DNA from: Actinomycetes bacterium
GTDB lineage: Bacteria; Actinomycetota; Acidimicrobiia; Acidimicrobiales; Palsa-688
Assembly: GCA_021808665.1 (NCBI GenBank)
Contig: JAKBBA010000002.1
Coordinates: 62,001-126,000 of the forward strand
Direction of reading: 5' to 3'
DNA: 64,000 nt
Numbering within the stretch: the stretch's first letter is position 1; every line of letters starts with the position of its first letter. Shown in pieces: positions 42,538-52,366 of the stretch. Both the position numbers and the translations under genes were made by a program. A model generated the notes under the pieces. That model saw only the letters and a program-made list of their open reading frames with translations, did not search any database and had not been told where the DNA came from.

Positions 42538-44349
42538 TTGATCGTCGAAGCCTCGAAGGTTCCCCTCCCCCGGCGGGCGTGGCTGGCCGACGGAACCGCC
42601 GGAGCGACTGTAGCACCCGACGGGACGGTTGACTGGTACCAGATCGACGCTCCCGGAGGTCCCGCTCTTCTGTGGCGACTCTACGACGCTGAAGGGCCCG
42701 CCCTGAGGGTTGGGGTCCGCCGTCATACCCCGACACCCACCGATAGCAGCACTGTGCTCTCATATGTCGGTGACTCGAACGTCTCGCGATTGCTGCAGCG
42801 CGGTGAATCGGGCCGCTGCCTAGAACTCTGCGACTTCCTAACGTGGCCGAGCGACAGCCGCGCGCGGCCGAAGGGACTTCAGCGTCATGTCCGCGTCCTG
42901 GCGGGTCCGTTAGACGTCGAGGTGGAGTTGGTCACCGCCGGGCGCAGCCGTGTAAGCGCAGTGCGGGGTGGCCTGCAAGCCGGTGAGCTCAGCATACGTC
43001 TCGGGGGACGTCTCGCCGGCGGAGTCTTCCAGGGCGACTCCTACGGCAGGAACTCGCAGCGCTGGCTCCTATCGATCACGTTGGAGACTGGCGACGTCGC
43101 CACGGTGACCGTCGGAGCCGGGCCGCATCCTGTTATATCCGATGTTACCGCCGACCTCGACTTCACAATCGCTAACTGGCAAAGGTGGGCGGGTAACGTC
43201 CGCTACGAGGGCCCCTACCGTGACGCCGTCGTTCGGTCGGCCCTGACCGTTCGATCTCTTACCGGTCCCCTTGGGGCTCCGGGCGGTGCGGGAACCACGT
43301 CCCTTCCCCGCAGGTTGGGCGGGGAAGGCTCGGAGGATCTCCGCTGGGTTCGGATGCGTGACGTCGCTAAGACCTCAGCGGCTTTCGCTGCGCTCGGACT
43401 GGTCGACGAAGCTCTGGCGGCCGAAACATGGCTGAGGACCACGGTCCCACAAGCGTCCCGACCGTGGCCTGCCTTCTACGGAAAGGACGGCCAGCCGGCA
43501 CCCGAAGCGGTGGAGTTGCCATGGGCGGGATGGCGGAGACACCAGCCGGTGCTTTTCGGCAAGCCGGCAGCCAGAGCCGACGCCGAGACGCTCGCCGAGG
43601 TGATCGGCACCATCGGCGTCTCCTTCGCTCACTCCGACATGGCGGTAGGCGACCAGGGGCCTCTCAGCGCCGCATGGGGCGACATCGCAATGGCAGTCGA
43701 CGCCCTGTGCGACTCGTGGAGCTCGCCCACTCCGGGACGCTGGCCGGCTTCGAACGCAGACTACGCCTACAGCTCAGAGATCCTCGGCGCGTGGGATGCT
43801 CTGACCGCTGCGGCTGCCCGCTCGAGGCGCATGAACCCTCTCGACACGCAAGCGGCCGGCTGGCAATCCGAGTCGAGGAGAGTCGCCGAGCACCTCGACA
43901 TGCTCGCCGGTCTTGGCCGGGGAGCTCTAGGCGCTTACAAAGGCAACGACGTCCCCGACGCCTCGCTGCTACAGATAGCCTGGAGGGGTCCATGGCCGTC
44001 CGATCACCCGGTCGTGACGTCGACTGTCGACCGAGCCATCGCAGCTTTGAGCGCCGGCCCGTTCGTGTTCCGGGAGTTGCAAGACGCGCCCGGCTCCGCG
44101 GCCCCACCCGATAACCCCGACTTGGAGGCGACGTTCATGGCCGTCAGAGCCTTGGCGGCCCTTCAACGCTGGGACGCTGCTCACGAAAGGATGGAAGCCG
44201 CAGCCGGGGTTATCGCCCGCAGCGGGCCTGGTGTCGTTGCCGAAACCTTTGACCCCACCTCGGAGTCGACTCTGGGCAACCTTGCGTGCACGTCGGTGGC
44301 TTTGGCCGCCATCGACGCTGCTCTGGCGCTGGAAAGAGGTCCACGCTGA
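42538..44349 (+). CDS. Divergent GH15-like protein, acid catalyst apparently lost
   Basis: This 603-residue protein has the two-domain layout of bacterial GH15 glucoamylase/trehalase proteins. DGTAGATVAPDGTVDWYQ opens the N-terminal beta domain, a TTSLPRRLGG linker enters the helical barrel, and STLGNLACTSVALAAIDAAL closes it. Key motifs have drifted: the usual RNWDYRYxWxRD reads LRWVRMRDV, and where the general-acid Glu follows Trp the sequence is W402-P403. The base-like Glu569 in AETFDP remains. It may be a non-catalytic relative or have changed specificity. The TTG start is uncertain, with no ribosome site visible. Confidence 0.65.
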   Translation: MIVEASKVPLPRRAWLADGTAGATVAPDGTVDWYQIDAPGGPALLWRLYDAEGPALRVGVRRHTPTPTDSSTVLSYVGDSNVSRLLQRGESGRCLELCDFLTWPSDSRARPKGLQRHVRVLAGPLDVEVELVTAGRSRVSAVRGGLQAGELSIRLGGRLAGGVFQGDSYGRNSQRWLLSITLETGDVATVTVGAGPHPVISDVTADLDFTIANWQRWAGNVRYEGPYRDAVVRSALTVRSLTGPLGAPGGAGTTSLPRRLGGEGSEDLRWVRMRDVAKTSAAFAALGLVDEALAAETWLRTTVPQASRPWPAFYGKDGQPAPEAVELPWAGWRRHQPVLFGKPAARADAETLAEVIGTIGVSFAHSDMAVGDQGPLSAAWGDIAMAVDALCDSWSSPTPGRWPASNADYAYSSEILGAWDALTAAAARSRRMNPLDTQAAGWQSESRRVAEHLDMLAGLGRGALGAYKGNDVPDASLLQIAWRGPWPSDHPVVTSTVDRAIAALSAGPFVFRELQDAPGSAAPPDNPDLEATFMAVRALAALQRWDAAHERMEAAAGVIARSGPGVVAETFDPTSESTLGNLACTSVALAAIDAALALERGPR

Positions 44350-44372
44350 TCAGCCTGGACGCTGGCATCGGG

Positions 44373-44384
44373 TAAGTTAGCCAG
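44373..44384 (+). promoter_or_regulatory. Leaderless -10 element of the DrrA-like gene
   Basis: TAAGTT is followed by AGCCAG and then the GTG at 44385. Confidence 0.6.
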
Positions 44385-45413
44385 GTGAGCGATGCGGCGA
44401 TAGTCGTCGAAGGTCTCGGCAAGACCTTCGGTTCCGTGGTGGCGCTTCGCGCAGTAGACCTGCAAGTTCCCAGAGGCAGCGTCCTTGGCCTCCTAGGACC
44501 GAACGGAGCTGGAAAGACCACAGCAGTTCGGATCATGACCACCTTGTTACGCCCCGACACGGGACGCGTGCTCATCGAAGGCCGGGACGTGGTCCGTGAG
44601 CCTGACGCCGTCCGGCGGGTTATAGGCCTCGCAGGCCAGTCCGCTGCGATCAAGGATGAGCTCACTGGGCGTGAGAACCTGGTCTTCACGGGGCGCCTCT
44701 ACCACCTGCCGAAGGCTCGCTGCCGGGATCGGGCGAGCGAACTGTTGGAACGCTTCGACCTAGCCGACGCCGCCGACCGCCAGGCGCGGACCTACTCCGG
44801 AGGAATGCAACGCCGCCTGGACCTCGCCGCGAGTCTCGTCGCCGAGCCGCCCGTCCTCTTCCTCGACGAGCCAACCACCGGACTAGACCCTCGAAGCCGG
44901 ATAGGCATGTGGTCGGTAATCCGCGACCTGGTCTCGGGCGGAACGACGTTGCTGCTGACCACCCAGTACTTGGAGGAGGCGGACGAGTTGGCAGACCAGA
45001 TAGCCGTGATCGACCATGGGACGGTGATCGCCTCGGGAACCTCGGACTCGCTGAAAGACCAGGTAGGAGGCGACGTAATCGAGTTCGACGTACCGGACCG
45101 GGAGGCTATCGGACGTGCCTCTCAGGCCGTGGAAGCCCTCTCCGACGTACCTCCCGTGATCGACGCGGAGAGCTCGCACGTGACTGTCCGCATAGGTCGC
45201 CGTGGCTCCCAGGCGCTCATAGACGCCGTCCGCCTGATCGACCAAGCGGGCGTCGAAGTGTCCGGGCTGGCCATTCACAGGCCTTCCCTCGACGACGTGT
45301 TCCTGAGCCTGACGGGACATGCAGCCTCCCCGACGCTCGAAGACACGACCGCTGCAAGACGCGCACGTCGCGGCCGTCGACACGCAAACACCGCAGAGGA
45401 GCAGTCGAAGTGA
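44385..45413 (+). CDS. DrrA-family ABC transporter ATP-binding protein
   Basis: This 342-residue ATPase has Walker A GPNGAGKTT, signature YSGGMQRRLDLA, Walker B VLFLDEPTTGLD and the switch region LLLTTQYLEEADELAD, as in daunorubicin-resistance DrrA. The C-terminal domain includes the GLAIHRPSLDDVFLSLTG motif of this subfamily, then a basic tail. It pairs with the permease that follows in a four-base GTGA overlap. Substrates of such transporters include antibiotics and polyketide lipids; none is indicated here. The GTG start has TAAGTT six bases upstream. Confidence 0.92.
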   Translation: MSDAAIVVEGLGKTFGSVVALRAVDLQVPRGSVLGLLGPNGAGKTTAVRIMTTLLRPDTGRVLIEGRDVVREPDAVRRVIGLAGQSAAIKDELTGRENLVFTGRLYHLPKARCRDRASELLERFDLADAADRQARTYSGGMQRRLDLAASLVAEPPVLFLDEPTTGLDPRSRIGMWSVIRDLVSGGTTLLLTTQYLEEADELADQIAVIDHGTVIASGTSDSLKDQVGGDVIEFDVPDREAIGRASQAVEALSDVPPVIDAESSHVTVRIGRRGSQALIDAVRLIDQAGVEVSGLAIHRPSLDDVFLSLTGHAASPTLEDTTAARRARRGRRHANTAEEQSK

Positions 45414-46249
45414 CCGCCAACACGGCGGCGTCGGGCTTAGCCAGCCGGTCGAACCCGTTCGGCCAGACTGGCGACGGGCCTTTGCGAAAACTCAGCTGGG
45501 CCGTGATCGACTCGGGGACGATCATGCATCAGAACCTTCTCCGATGGGCGAGGACGCCGGCCTACATCGTCTTCACAGTGATCCAGCCGATGATGTTCAT
45601 GCTGCTTTTCCGCTACGTGTTCGGCGGGGCCATCCACGTTTCCGTGAAAGGTGGATATGTCAACTACCTTATGCCTGGGATCATCGGCCAGACCTGCGGG
45701 TTCACGAGTTTCTCCACTGCGATATCGCTAGCACAGGAACTGCAAAAAGGCTCTATAGACAGGCTCCGGTCCATGCCGATGGCACGTTCGGCTGTCCTTG
45801 TAGGCCGCCTCGGGGCGGACTTGCTACGCCTCGCCCTCACGATCGGTGTTTTGATCGGCACCGGCTATCTCGTCGGGTTCCGCTTCGACAACGGCGTCGG
45901 CCCGGCTATAGGGATGTTCGTCTTCGCGTTGCTCATCGGCCTTGCCGTCGCATGCGTGTCGGCATTCACCGGCCTAGCGATCCGCGACGAAGAATCGGTT
46001 CAAGCGTTCGGTCTGATATGGGTTTTTCCCCTGACCTTTGTCAGTTCAGCGTTCGTACCGATCCAAAGTATGCCGGGCTGGCTGCAGGCTTTCGCTCGGA
46101 ACCAACCTTTCACGATCTTCATCGACGAGCTTCGATCGCTCGCCGTTGGAGGCCCACTGCTGTCTGGGGCGTGGCAGAGCCTCGCCTGGATAGTAGGGAT
46201 ATTCGCGGTGTTCGGGTGGCTCGCCGCCCGGGCCTACCGAAGGGTCTGA
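45410..46249 (+). CDS. DrrB-family ABC-2 permease
   Basis: This 279-residue membrane protein has six predicted helices, starting at YIVFTVIQPMMFMLLFRYVF, with the ABC-2 features GGYVNYLMPGIIGQTCGF and NQPFTIFIDELRSLA. It is the export channel partner of the ATPase immediately upstream. I chose the GTG at 45410, which overlaps the upstream stop (GTGA) and has GAGGAG eight bases upstream; a long upstream extension in the same frame is an artefact inside the ATPase gene. Confidence 0.9.
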   Translation: MTANTAASGLASRSNPFGQTGDGPLRKLSWAVIDSGTIMHQNLLRWARTPAYIVFTVIQPMMFMLLFRYVFGGAIHVSVKGGYVNYLMPGIIGQTCGFTSFSTAISLAQELQKGSIDRLRSMPMARSAVLVGRLGADLLRLALTIGVLIGTGYLVGFRFDNGVGPAIGMFVFALLIGLAVACVSAFTGLAIRDEESVQAFGLIWVFPLTFVSSAFVPIQSMPGWLQAFARNQPFTIFIDELRSLAVGGPLLSGAWQSLAWIVGIFAVFGWLAARAYRRV

Positions 46250-46304
46250 AGCCTCCCGGACGCTCCGAGCCCCGGGAACCGTCGCCGGTGATCGCCGCAG
46301 GCTC

Positions 46305-47846
46305 CTACCAGCCCGCGACCAGCTCGATTAGCGTCCTCGTCCCCCATCCGGTAGCTCCCCGGCAGATCCACTGGTCCTCGGAATCCGACCACGCTGGGCC
46401 GGCTATGTCAAGGTGGGCCCACGCAGACCCGGCGGCGAACTCGCCGAGGAACAAACCGGCCATGATCGCCGAAGCAGCGGGGCCCGACGCGACGTTCTTC
46501 AGGTCGGCGACGTCGGACTCTAGATGTTTGCGGTAGCCCGGGTGAAGCGGCAGCTCCCAGCACGGCTCCCCCGCTGCCTTTCCCGCAGCGACGAGGCGCT
46601 CGACGAGCTGAGGGTCGGTGCCCATGACAGCTGCGATGCGATCTCCGAGAGCGACCCTTTGACCACCGGTCAAAGTCGCGACGTCGACGACAGCGTCGGG
46701 GTTCTCCTCCACGGCCAAGGCGAGAGCGTCCGCAAGTACAAGTCTGCCCTCGGCATCGGTGTTGAGGACTTCTACGGTCTTCGAGTTGCGTGTGGTGATG
46801 ACGTCACCTGGGTGTATCGCCGTTCCGCTAGGCATGTTCTCGGTAGCGGCGACCCAGGCGACCACCTCAGCAGCCACCTGAAGTTTCGCCAGTGCAACCG
46901 TCGCGCAGATCACTGCCGCTGCGCCACCCATGTCGTCCTTCATCGTCATCATCGATGCTGCCGGCTTGAGGGAGAGGCCGCCAGAGTCGAAGGTGATACC
47001 CTTACCCACGAGGTGTATCCGCGGGAAAGCCGCCCGCCTCCGCCTCGTTGTGACCCGGCCAGGTGGCCTAGCCGTGTAATCCGGGGTATACGCCATGCGG
47101 ATGAGGCGGGGTGGTTCGGTGGCCCCGCCAGCCACACCTCTCAAGCCTCCCAGCCGCTCGCGGGCGATCCGCCTCTCGTCCCACACGTCCACCCGCAGCC
47201 CTGCCGCCTCGCCGTCGGAGACCGCCACGCTCGCTAGTTCACGCGGCGTCAGCTCGTTCGCCGGCGAGTTGACCAGATCCCGGGCCCTCCAGGCGGCCTC
47301 TACAGATGTCTGAGCTCGGCGCAGTGCCTCCTGTGCCCCAGCTGCTGAGCTCACGACGCTCAGTCGTTCCGCTCTGGTACCAGCCCGCTTCGCGGGAGGA
47401 GCCCCGGCGTACAGGTAACTGGCCAAGCCGAAGCCTTCCACCGTCGCCTTGACAGCTTGGGCGTCGGTGATCCCGCCTGACGTCGCAGCCGCCGACGGGA
47501 GCGTGGTCGCCACGTGCCCAGCGTTACCCGCGTTGCGGGCGAGCGCAGCGGCTGCGCACCGCAGGTCGTCGGCTGCGATCGATCCCTTCGTGCCGACCCC
47601 GAGTGCAACGACGACAGACCCGCCGTCCGCCGGGAAAGCCTGTGCTTGGCCTGGGCGTCCCTCGAATCGGCGCTGAGAAAGGAACACGGGGTCTAAGAGC
47701 ACGCCCGCGCCTTCCGGGGCTGTGAGGTCGCTGAAGACGGGAACACCGATCACCTCGACACGCCGCGCCAATCGCCGCGAAAGGACCGCAACTGGAACCT
47801 GAGGGTGCAGCGCCGTTTCCCGCTTCGCGGACATGCGAGCGCTCAT
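46305..47846 (-). CDS. pepA: Leucyl aminopeptidase (M17)
   Basis: This 513-residue di-metal exopeptidase removes N-terminal residues from peptides. The catalytic C-terminal domain has VGKGITFDSGGLSLKP with metal ligands, MKDDMGGAAAV and the signature NTDAEGRLVLADAL. The N-terminal domain (about 1-170) is poorly conserved, as usual. An inserted basic stretch (RVTTRRRRAAFP) precedes the first metal motif. The ATG at 47846 overlaps the stop of the adenosyltransferase gene (ATGA), so the two are coupled. Confidence 0.9.
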   Translation of the reverse strand: MSARMSAKRETALHPQVPVAVLSRRLARRVEVIGVPVFSDLTAPEGAGVLLDPVFLSQRRFEGRPGQAQAFPADGGSVVVALGVGTKGSIAADDLRCAAAALARNAGNAGHVATTLPSAAATSGGITDAQAVKATVEGFGLASYLYAGAPPAKRAGTRAERLSVVSSAAGAQEALRRAQTSVEAAWRARDLVNSPANELTPRELASVAVSDGEAAGLRVDVWDERRIARERLGGLRGVAGGATEPPRLIRMAYTPDYTARPPGRVTTRRRRAAFPRIHLVGKGITFDSGGLSLKPAASMMTMKDDMGGAAAVICATVALAKLQVAAEVVAWVAATENMPSGTAIHPGDVITTRNSKTVEVLNTDAEGRLVLADALALAVEENPDAVVDVATLTGGQRVALGDRIAAVMGTDPQLVERLVAAGKAAGEPCWELPLHPGYRKHLESDVADLKNVASGPAASAIMAGLFLGEFAAGSAWAHLDIAGPAWSDSEDQWICRGATGWGTRTLIELVAGW

Positions 47847-48430
47847 CGGGTGGACGGCGATTGGCGGCTGAGGAGAGTATCGCCCTGTTCCTGCCAGCGT
47901 GCCAGAGTCCAGATCAGGTCCGACAGGCGGTTCAGGTAGGTCGTGACACGACTAGGCCCGGTCCCACTGGCCGAACCTTCACCGGCGTCGCCCGTCGCCA
48001 TAGCAGCTATAACAGCTCTCTCGGCACGCCTACAGACCGTCCGGGCTAGGTCCAGACCGGAGGAAACCCTGTTCGCTCCGGGTACCACGAAGTCTTTCAG
48101 CGCTTCGAAGCGCGGCGTCACCTCGTCGATGAGCTCCTCTAGAGCGCCGACCATCTCCTCGCTGACCAGGGTCGTACCGGCTACCAGCTTGTGACGGTTC
48201 TCATTCGCTGTAGCCATCTCAGCCATCGCTACGTACAGGTCCCTTTCGATACCGACGAGTATCGAGTCCAGCTCTGATCCCGGCTCTGTCTCAGCTCGGA
48301 CGCAACCCAGGGCGGCCTGCGTCTCGTCGATCGCCCCATTAGCTTCGATCCTAAGGGACGTCTTGGCGACCCTACCGCCGAATAGCAGCCCGGTAGTCCC
48401 GTCGTCGCCGGTCTTGGTGTATATCTTCAT
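47843..48430 (-). CDS. PduO-type ATP:cob(I)alamin adenosyltransferase
   Basis: This 195-residue enzyme makes adenosylcobalamin. The N-terminal MKIYTKTGDDGTTGLLFGGRV binds ATP; VGIERDLYVAMAEMA, FVVPGANRVSSGLDLARTVCRRAER and YLNRLSDLIWTLAR are the other PduO-family motifs. It can supply cofactor to mutases such as the IcmF at the start of the window. The ATG at 48430 has AGGA seven bases upstream. It lies nine bases after a penicillin-binding protein gene and overlaps pepA by four. Confidence 0.92.
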   Translation of the reverse strand: MKIYTKTGDDGTTGLLFGGRVAKTSLRIEANGAIDETQAALGCVRAETEPGSELDSILVGIERDLYVAMAEMATANENRHKLVAGTTLVSEEMVGALEELIDEVTPRFEALKDFVVPGANRVSSGLDLARTVCRRAERAVIAAMATGDAGEGSASGTGPSRVTTYLNRLSDLIWTLARWQEQGDTLLSRQSPSTR

Positions 48431-48439
48431 CGTGTTGTC

Positions 48440-50269
48440 CTATGGGAGAGGCGACGCCATCGGCGACGGCGGCGGTTGGGGGCCGGCTGAGGGAATCCCG
48501 AGGTCGTCTAGAGCATCTCCCAGTATCGTCGAAAAAGCCGGCGCCGCACCCTGGGCTCCATAGTCAGGGGTATCGAACACGGTCACGACCACCGTTACAG
48601 CAGGGTTCTGCGCCGGAGCGAAGCCAGCAAACGTGGCGTCCGTCCGGTTCATCACGTATCCGTTAGGCCCTAGGAACTGGGCGGTTCCGGTCTTACCCGC
48701 CACCGCATACCCCGTTACAGCAGCGGACGTTCCGGTACCGGCTGACACCACCTGCTCGAAGATGGAGGCCATCTGAGAAGCTACTTTGGCCGAAACGACG
48801 CGCCTCGGCGCAGGGTGGGCAACCGGGCGTGTCGTGCCGTGAGGGCCTATAAGTGACGACACCAAAAAAGGTGCCTGGTATACGCCTTTGTCGGCGATGG
48901 CGGTGTACGCCGCGGCAAGCTGGACGGTGGTCACGGCGATACCCTCTCCGTAAGACTCCGTAGCGAGGTCGACAGGCTTGATCGTAGCCTCAGGTTTCAC
49001 GATCCCAGCCGCCTCCCCGGGGAAGTGCACCGCGGTAGGCTGCCCGAAACCGTAGTCGCCCAGATACCGGTAGTAGGTCGGCGCACCGAGGTCTTGGACT
49101 ATCTCGGTCGCCCCGATGTTCGACGACTGGGCGACTATGCCGGTGACGCTGAGCAACTCGGTACCGTGAGCTTCTGCGTCGTGGATGTAAACGCCATCCA
49201 CCGGGTACGCTCCGGGAACTGTAAAAACCTGGTCAGGAGTGACGGTACCTGTCGCCAGCGCCGCCGAAACGGTCACCAACTTCATGACCGAACCCGGCTC
49301 GTAAGCTTGGGTGAACGCGTCCGGACTGGGAGACTCTACCGGCTGTATTTCGCTGGTCGTCTGACCTGCGGGCAGGACCTGCCCTCCGGCGCCCACGGTC
49401 ACGGGTATCGCCGGAGGCGGATTGCCAGTCGAGGACGTCGCCGGCCTCGTAAGGTCAGCGACCGCCAAAATGGCACCAGTGTGTACGTCCATCACGACTG
49501 CTGTCGCTCTTTGAGCATGACTCGCCACCAACGCCTGCGACAAAGCCTGCTCAGCCTGGTACTGCAAAGCCTCGTCGACGCTGAGGACGACGTCGTCGCC
49601 TGCCAGCGGAGGTTGATCGCGCAACACCCCGTTTGGCACGGCTTGGCCGCTGGGGTCTACCACTTCCTGGAGAGTGCCGGGATGGCCCTGAAGAACACCG
49701 TTGTAGTCGTACTCCAACCCCGACGACCCGACTCCCGCCGCGTTGATCGCTCCGATAAGCGGCGCTGCGAGCTGTCCGGCCGGGTAGAAGCGCTCGGGAG
49801 CTTGAACGACGATGATACCGGCGAGTTTGAGCTTGGCGACTGCTGTGCCGGTGGCCGTCGGCAGGTTCGTTGCGAGAGATACGAACCCGGTGTGCTTGGA
49901 TAGCTCTGCCTGTAATGCAGAGGCAGACTGGTGGAGCAGAGGGGCCAGTGCGGAAGCCTCGGCTGCCGGGTCGCTGATCTGGTAAGGGTCAGCCTCGACG
50001 GCCGGACGCATCTCGCTCATAGCAAGCGGCTGTCCGGTGCTGGACAGTATCGCCCCTCTCAACGCTGGCAGGGTGACCGTCGCAACGTCCTGGTTGTTCG
50101 CGAAGGTCTGGTAACGGTGGGCAGCGACGACGTCGACGTAGACGAGGCGGCCCGCTACGGCGACGATGGCGGCCGCGATGACAGCGAAGAAACCTACGAG
50201 GCGTCGCCTGCTGTGGGTCGCGCCAGGCCACCTGGCGGCGACTTTCCTTGGATCCGAAGGTGGTTTCAC
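48440..50269 (-). CDS. Class B penicillin-binding protein (FtsI/PbpA-like transpeptidase)
   Basis: This 609-residue peptidoglycan transpeptidase has one N-terminal membrane helix (about 25-48), a dimerisation domain (LPALRGAILSSTGQPLA) and a penicillin-binding domain. The active-site Ser327 is in YEPGSVMK, with SSN at 382-384 and KTG at 526-528. It acts outside the membrane in septal or lateral wall synthesis. The C-terminal tail is Pro-rich (PQPPPSPMAS). The GTG at 50269 has TAGAGT ten bases upstream. It follows another class B PBP by 90 bases. Confidence 0.88.
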   Translation of the reverse strand: MKPPSDPRKVAARWPGATHSRRRLVGFFAVIAAAIVAVAGRLVYVDVVAAHRYQTFANNQDVATVTLPALRGAILSSTGQPLAMSEMRPAVEADPYQISDPAAEASALAPLLHQSASALQAELSKHTGFVSLATNLPTATGTAVAKLKLAGIIVVQAPERFYPAGQLAAPLIGAINAAGVGSSGLEYDYNGVLQGHPGTLQEVVDPSGQAVPNGVLRDQPPLAGDDVVLSVDEALQYQAEQALSQALVASHAQRATAVVMDVHTGAILAVADLTRPATSSTGNPPPAIPVTVGAGGQVLPAGQTTSEIQPVESPSPDAFTQAYEPGSVMKLVTVSAALATGTVTPDQVFTVPGAYPVDGVYIHDAEAHGTELLSVTGIVAQSSNIGATEIVQDLGAPTYYRYLGDYGFGQPTAVHFPGEAAGIVKPEATIKPVDLATESYGEGIAVTTVQLAAAYTAIADKGVYQAPFLVSSLIGPHGTTRPVAHPAPRRVVSAKVASQMASIFEQVVSAGTGTSAAVTGYAVAGKTGTAQFLGPNGYVMNRTDATFAGFAPAQNPAVTVVVTVFDTPDYGAQGAAPAFSTILGDALDDLGIPSAGPQPPPSPMASPLP

Positions 50270-50359
50270 GGCGTCAGCAACTCTACGGGCCCGGCGGGCG
50301 CGCCTGGGGGATATCCGGCCGCGCCAGATAGGTACGCTCCGGGCCTCGCAACGGCGCTA

Positions 50360-52318
50360 TCAGACACCGCTCAAAGGCGTGGCCAGTATCGGCTGGTTGA
50401 AGAGCACGTCGTAGACTTGGCGGACAACGGGTGCCGCAGCCGAAGCGCCGAACCCGGCCTGGGAGATGAAACAGTCGACCACGTACTGCGGCGAGCTTGC
50501 CGGCGCGAACGAGGTAAACACTGAGGTGTACTGCTTGTATAGAGGCGACGTGTGAGGTATGCCCGACACGGGCTGGGCGGTTCCCGTCTTGCCGCCGACT
50601 TGGATCGGATAGTTGGTAGCTCCGAAGGAGTAGTACGCCGTTCCGAGGTGGCTTGAGGTAACCCCCACGTAGCCCTGGACCATCGCCTGGTGGTCCGCTG
50701 CTGACAGTGGCGGGGTCGACCCAAGCTTCACCGGGCTGTAGTTGACTACTACCTTCCCCGAAGAGGTCTGGGCGTCCAGAGCTAGGCTCGGAGTCCAAAG
50801 GGTGCCACCGTTGGCGAAAGCCGAGTACGCGTTCGCTAGCTGCAGGGGCGTGACGGCGACGTCGTCTTGGCCGATCGCCGACTCGATGGCGTCACCGACG
50901 TAGTAACTCCCAAACGGGTAAGCAGTCGGGTTCTGGGCGTGGAGCTTGGCTTTCTCGGCGGGAGTTAGAACGTAGCCCGACCCTTCCCCGGGGAGGTCTA
51001 TTCCGCTGTAGCGTCCGAAGCCGTACTGGCCGGCGATCTGCTGGAAGTAGTTGGCGCCGTACTTCGACGGGTTGGAGTACAAAGTCCCGCCAATATTGTA
51101 GAAGAAGGCGTCGTCGGAGACGGTCAAAGCGAAGGGAAGGTTGACTTCACCGAAAGATTGGTGGCCGTCGTTGCCGAAGAAATGCCCGGCGACGGTTATG
51201 CCCCCGCCGACGTCGTTGAAGTATGAATTGGAGGTGATCACCCCGCCGTCGAGCCCGGCGGTGGCTGTCACAAGCTTGAACGTAGAGCCAGGGAAGTACT
51301 GCCCGGAAATAGCCCGGTTCTCTAATGGTGATCCGCTGGAGGGGCTTGTCAGAGCCCGGTAGTGCGCCGTGGTAATGCCGCCAACGAACCATGACGGGTC
51401 GAAGGTCGGGTACGAGACCATCGCCAGAATCTTCCCTGTGTTCGGATCTTCCACCACAACAGCCCCTCCCGTCGCACGGTAGTGACCGCTGCCGTCCGTG
51501 TCGACCTGGGTTCTTTTTATGGCTATCTCCTGGGCTAGGGCCGCCGATGCCGCTTCTTGGACCTTCCCGTCGATGGAGAGCCGGACGTTGTCGCCGGGGA
51601 CGGGGGGCGTGTTGGAGATGACTGACACGACGTTGCCGGCCGCGTCGACGGCTACCTTCTCCACGCCAGGCTTGCCCGCAAGCACGCTTTCGTATTCGGC
51701 TTCGAGGCCGGTCTGGCCTATCTGGGCGTTCGCCTGGTAGCCCTTGGGACCTAGAACCTTGTACTCGGCTGCGGTGATCTGACCGACATAGCCCAAGATG
51801 TTCGCCGCAGAATCACCGAGCTTGGTGTAGTAGGGCTCCGGCTGAGTGGAGACGCTTACCCCCGGAAAGGCGCTCAGATGCTCTTGAAGGTAGAGCATCT
51901 GCTCGGGTGTCGGGTTGACCATAACGGTGACCGGGCTGTAGGGGCTGTACTGGTTGTTGTTGATAGCAGCGAGCATTGCCGACACCGGCTCGTTGTCGAG
52001 CACAGCCAGGCTCGCCACCTCGGCGGCGTCGTGCGACACCACCAAACGGTCGACGGTCACCACGGGAACTTCGACGTTTCCGACAAGGACATTGCCGTTA
52101 CGGTCGAGAATCTCACCTCTGGGGGCCGGAGTGTAAATGGTCCGGATGTAGTTCGCGCTAGCTGTAACCTGCGACCCCGGTCCAGTCGCAATTTGCAACA
52201 CGACGAGACGGGCGACGAGAGCTGCGAACATCACGCCTACGACCACCCGGATCAAGCGGAGACGGAAGGCTACTGGGGAAGGGGCTTGCGGATCCACTGT
52301 CGCACCAGTTTCTAGCAT
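50360..52318 (-). CDS. mrdA: Penicillin-binding protein 2 (MrdA-like class B transpeptidase)
   Basis: This 652-residue elongation-type transpeptidase has an N-terminal membrane helix (about 22-43), the dimerisation start PAPRGEILDRNGNVLVGN, Ser345 in YFPGSTFK, SDD at 401-403 in the SxN/SxD position, and GGKTGTAQ near the C terminus. It cross-links lateral-wall peptidoglycan together with RodA, which is not in this window. I chose the ATG at 52318; GGAG overlaps it too closely to be a normal ribosome site, so the start is less certain than the gene. It is divergent from metH. Confidence 0.88.
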   Translation of the reverse strand: MLETGATVDPQAPSPVAFRLRLIRVVVGVMFAALVARLVVLQIATGPGSQVTASANYIRTIYTPAPRGEILDRNGNVLVGNVEVPVVTVDRLVVSHDAAEVASLAVLDNEPVSAMLAAINNNQYSPYSPVTVMVNPTPEQMLYLQEHLSAFPGVSVSTQPEPYYTKLGDSAANILGYVGQITAAEYKVLGPKGYQANAQIGQTGLEAEYESVLAGKPGVEKVAVDAAGNVVSVISNTPPVPGDNVRLSIDGKVQEAASAALAQEIAIKRTQVDTDGSGHYRATGGAVVVEDPNTGKILAMVSYPTFDPSWFVGGITTAHYRALTSPSSGSPLENRAISGQYFPGSTFKLVTATAGLDGGVITSNSYFNDVGGGITVAGHFFGNDGHQSFGEVNLPFALTVSDDAFFYNIGGTLYSNPSKYGANYFQQIAGQYGFGRYSGIDLPGEGSGYVLTPAEKAKLHAQNPTAYPFGSYYVGDAIESAIGQDDVAVTPLQLANAYSAFANGGTLWTPSLALDAQTSSGKVVVNYSPVKLGSTPPLSAADHQAMVQGYVGVTSSHLGTAYYSFGATNYPIQVGGKTGTAQPVSGIPHTSPLYKQYTSVFTSFAPASSPQYVVDCFISQAGFGASAAAPVVRQVYDVLFNQPILATPLSGV

Positions 52319-52354
52319 TCTCCGAACCAAGGCGGGTGTCGCCCGACCGACCTG

Positions 52355-52366
52355 TATCCTGAGGTG
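52355..52366 (+). promoter_or_regulatory. Leaderless -10 element of metH
   Basis: TATCCT is followed by GAGGTG and then the GTG at 52367. The only other gap sequence is 36 bases, which leaves no room for a cobalamin or SAM riboswitch. Confidence 0.55.

Noticed and set aside
52319..52366. Cobalamin or SAM riboswitch before metH
   Set aside because: The gap to the divergent mrdA gene is only 48 bases, too short, and the GTG appears leaderless.
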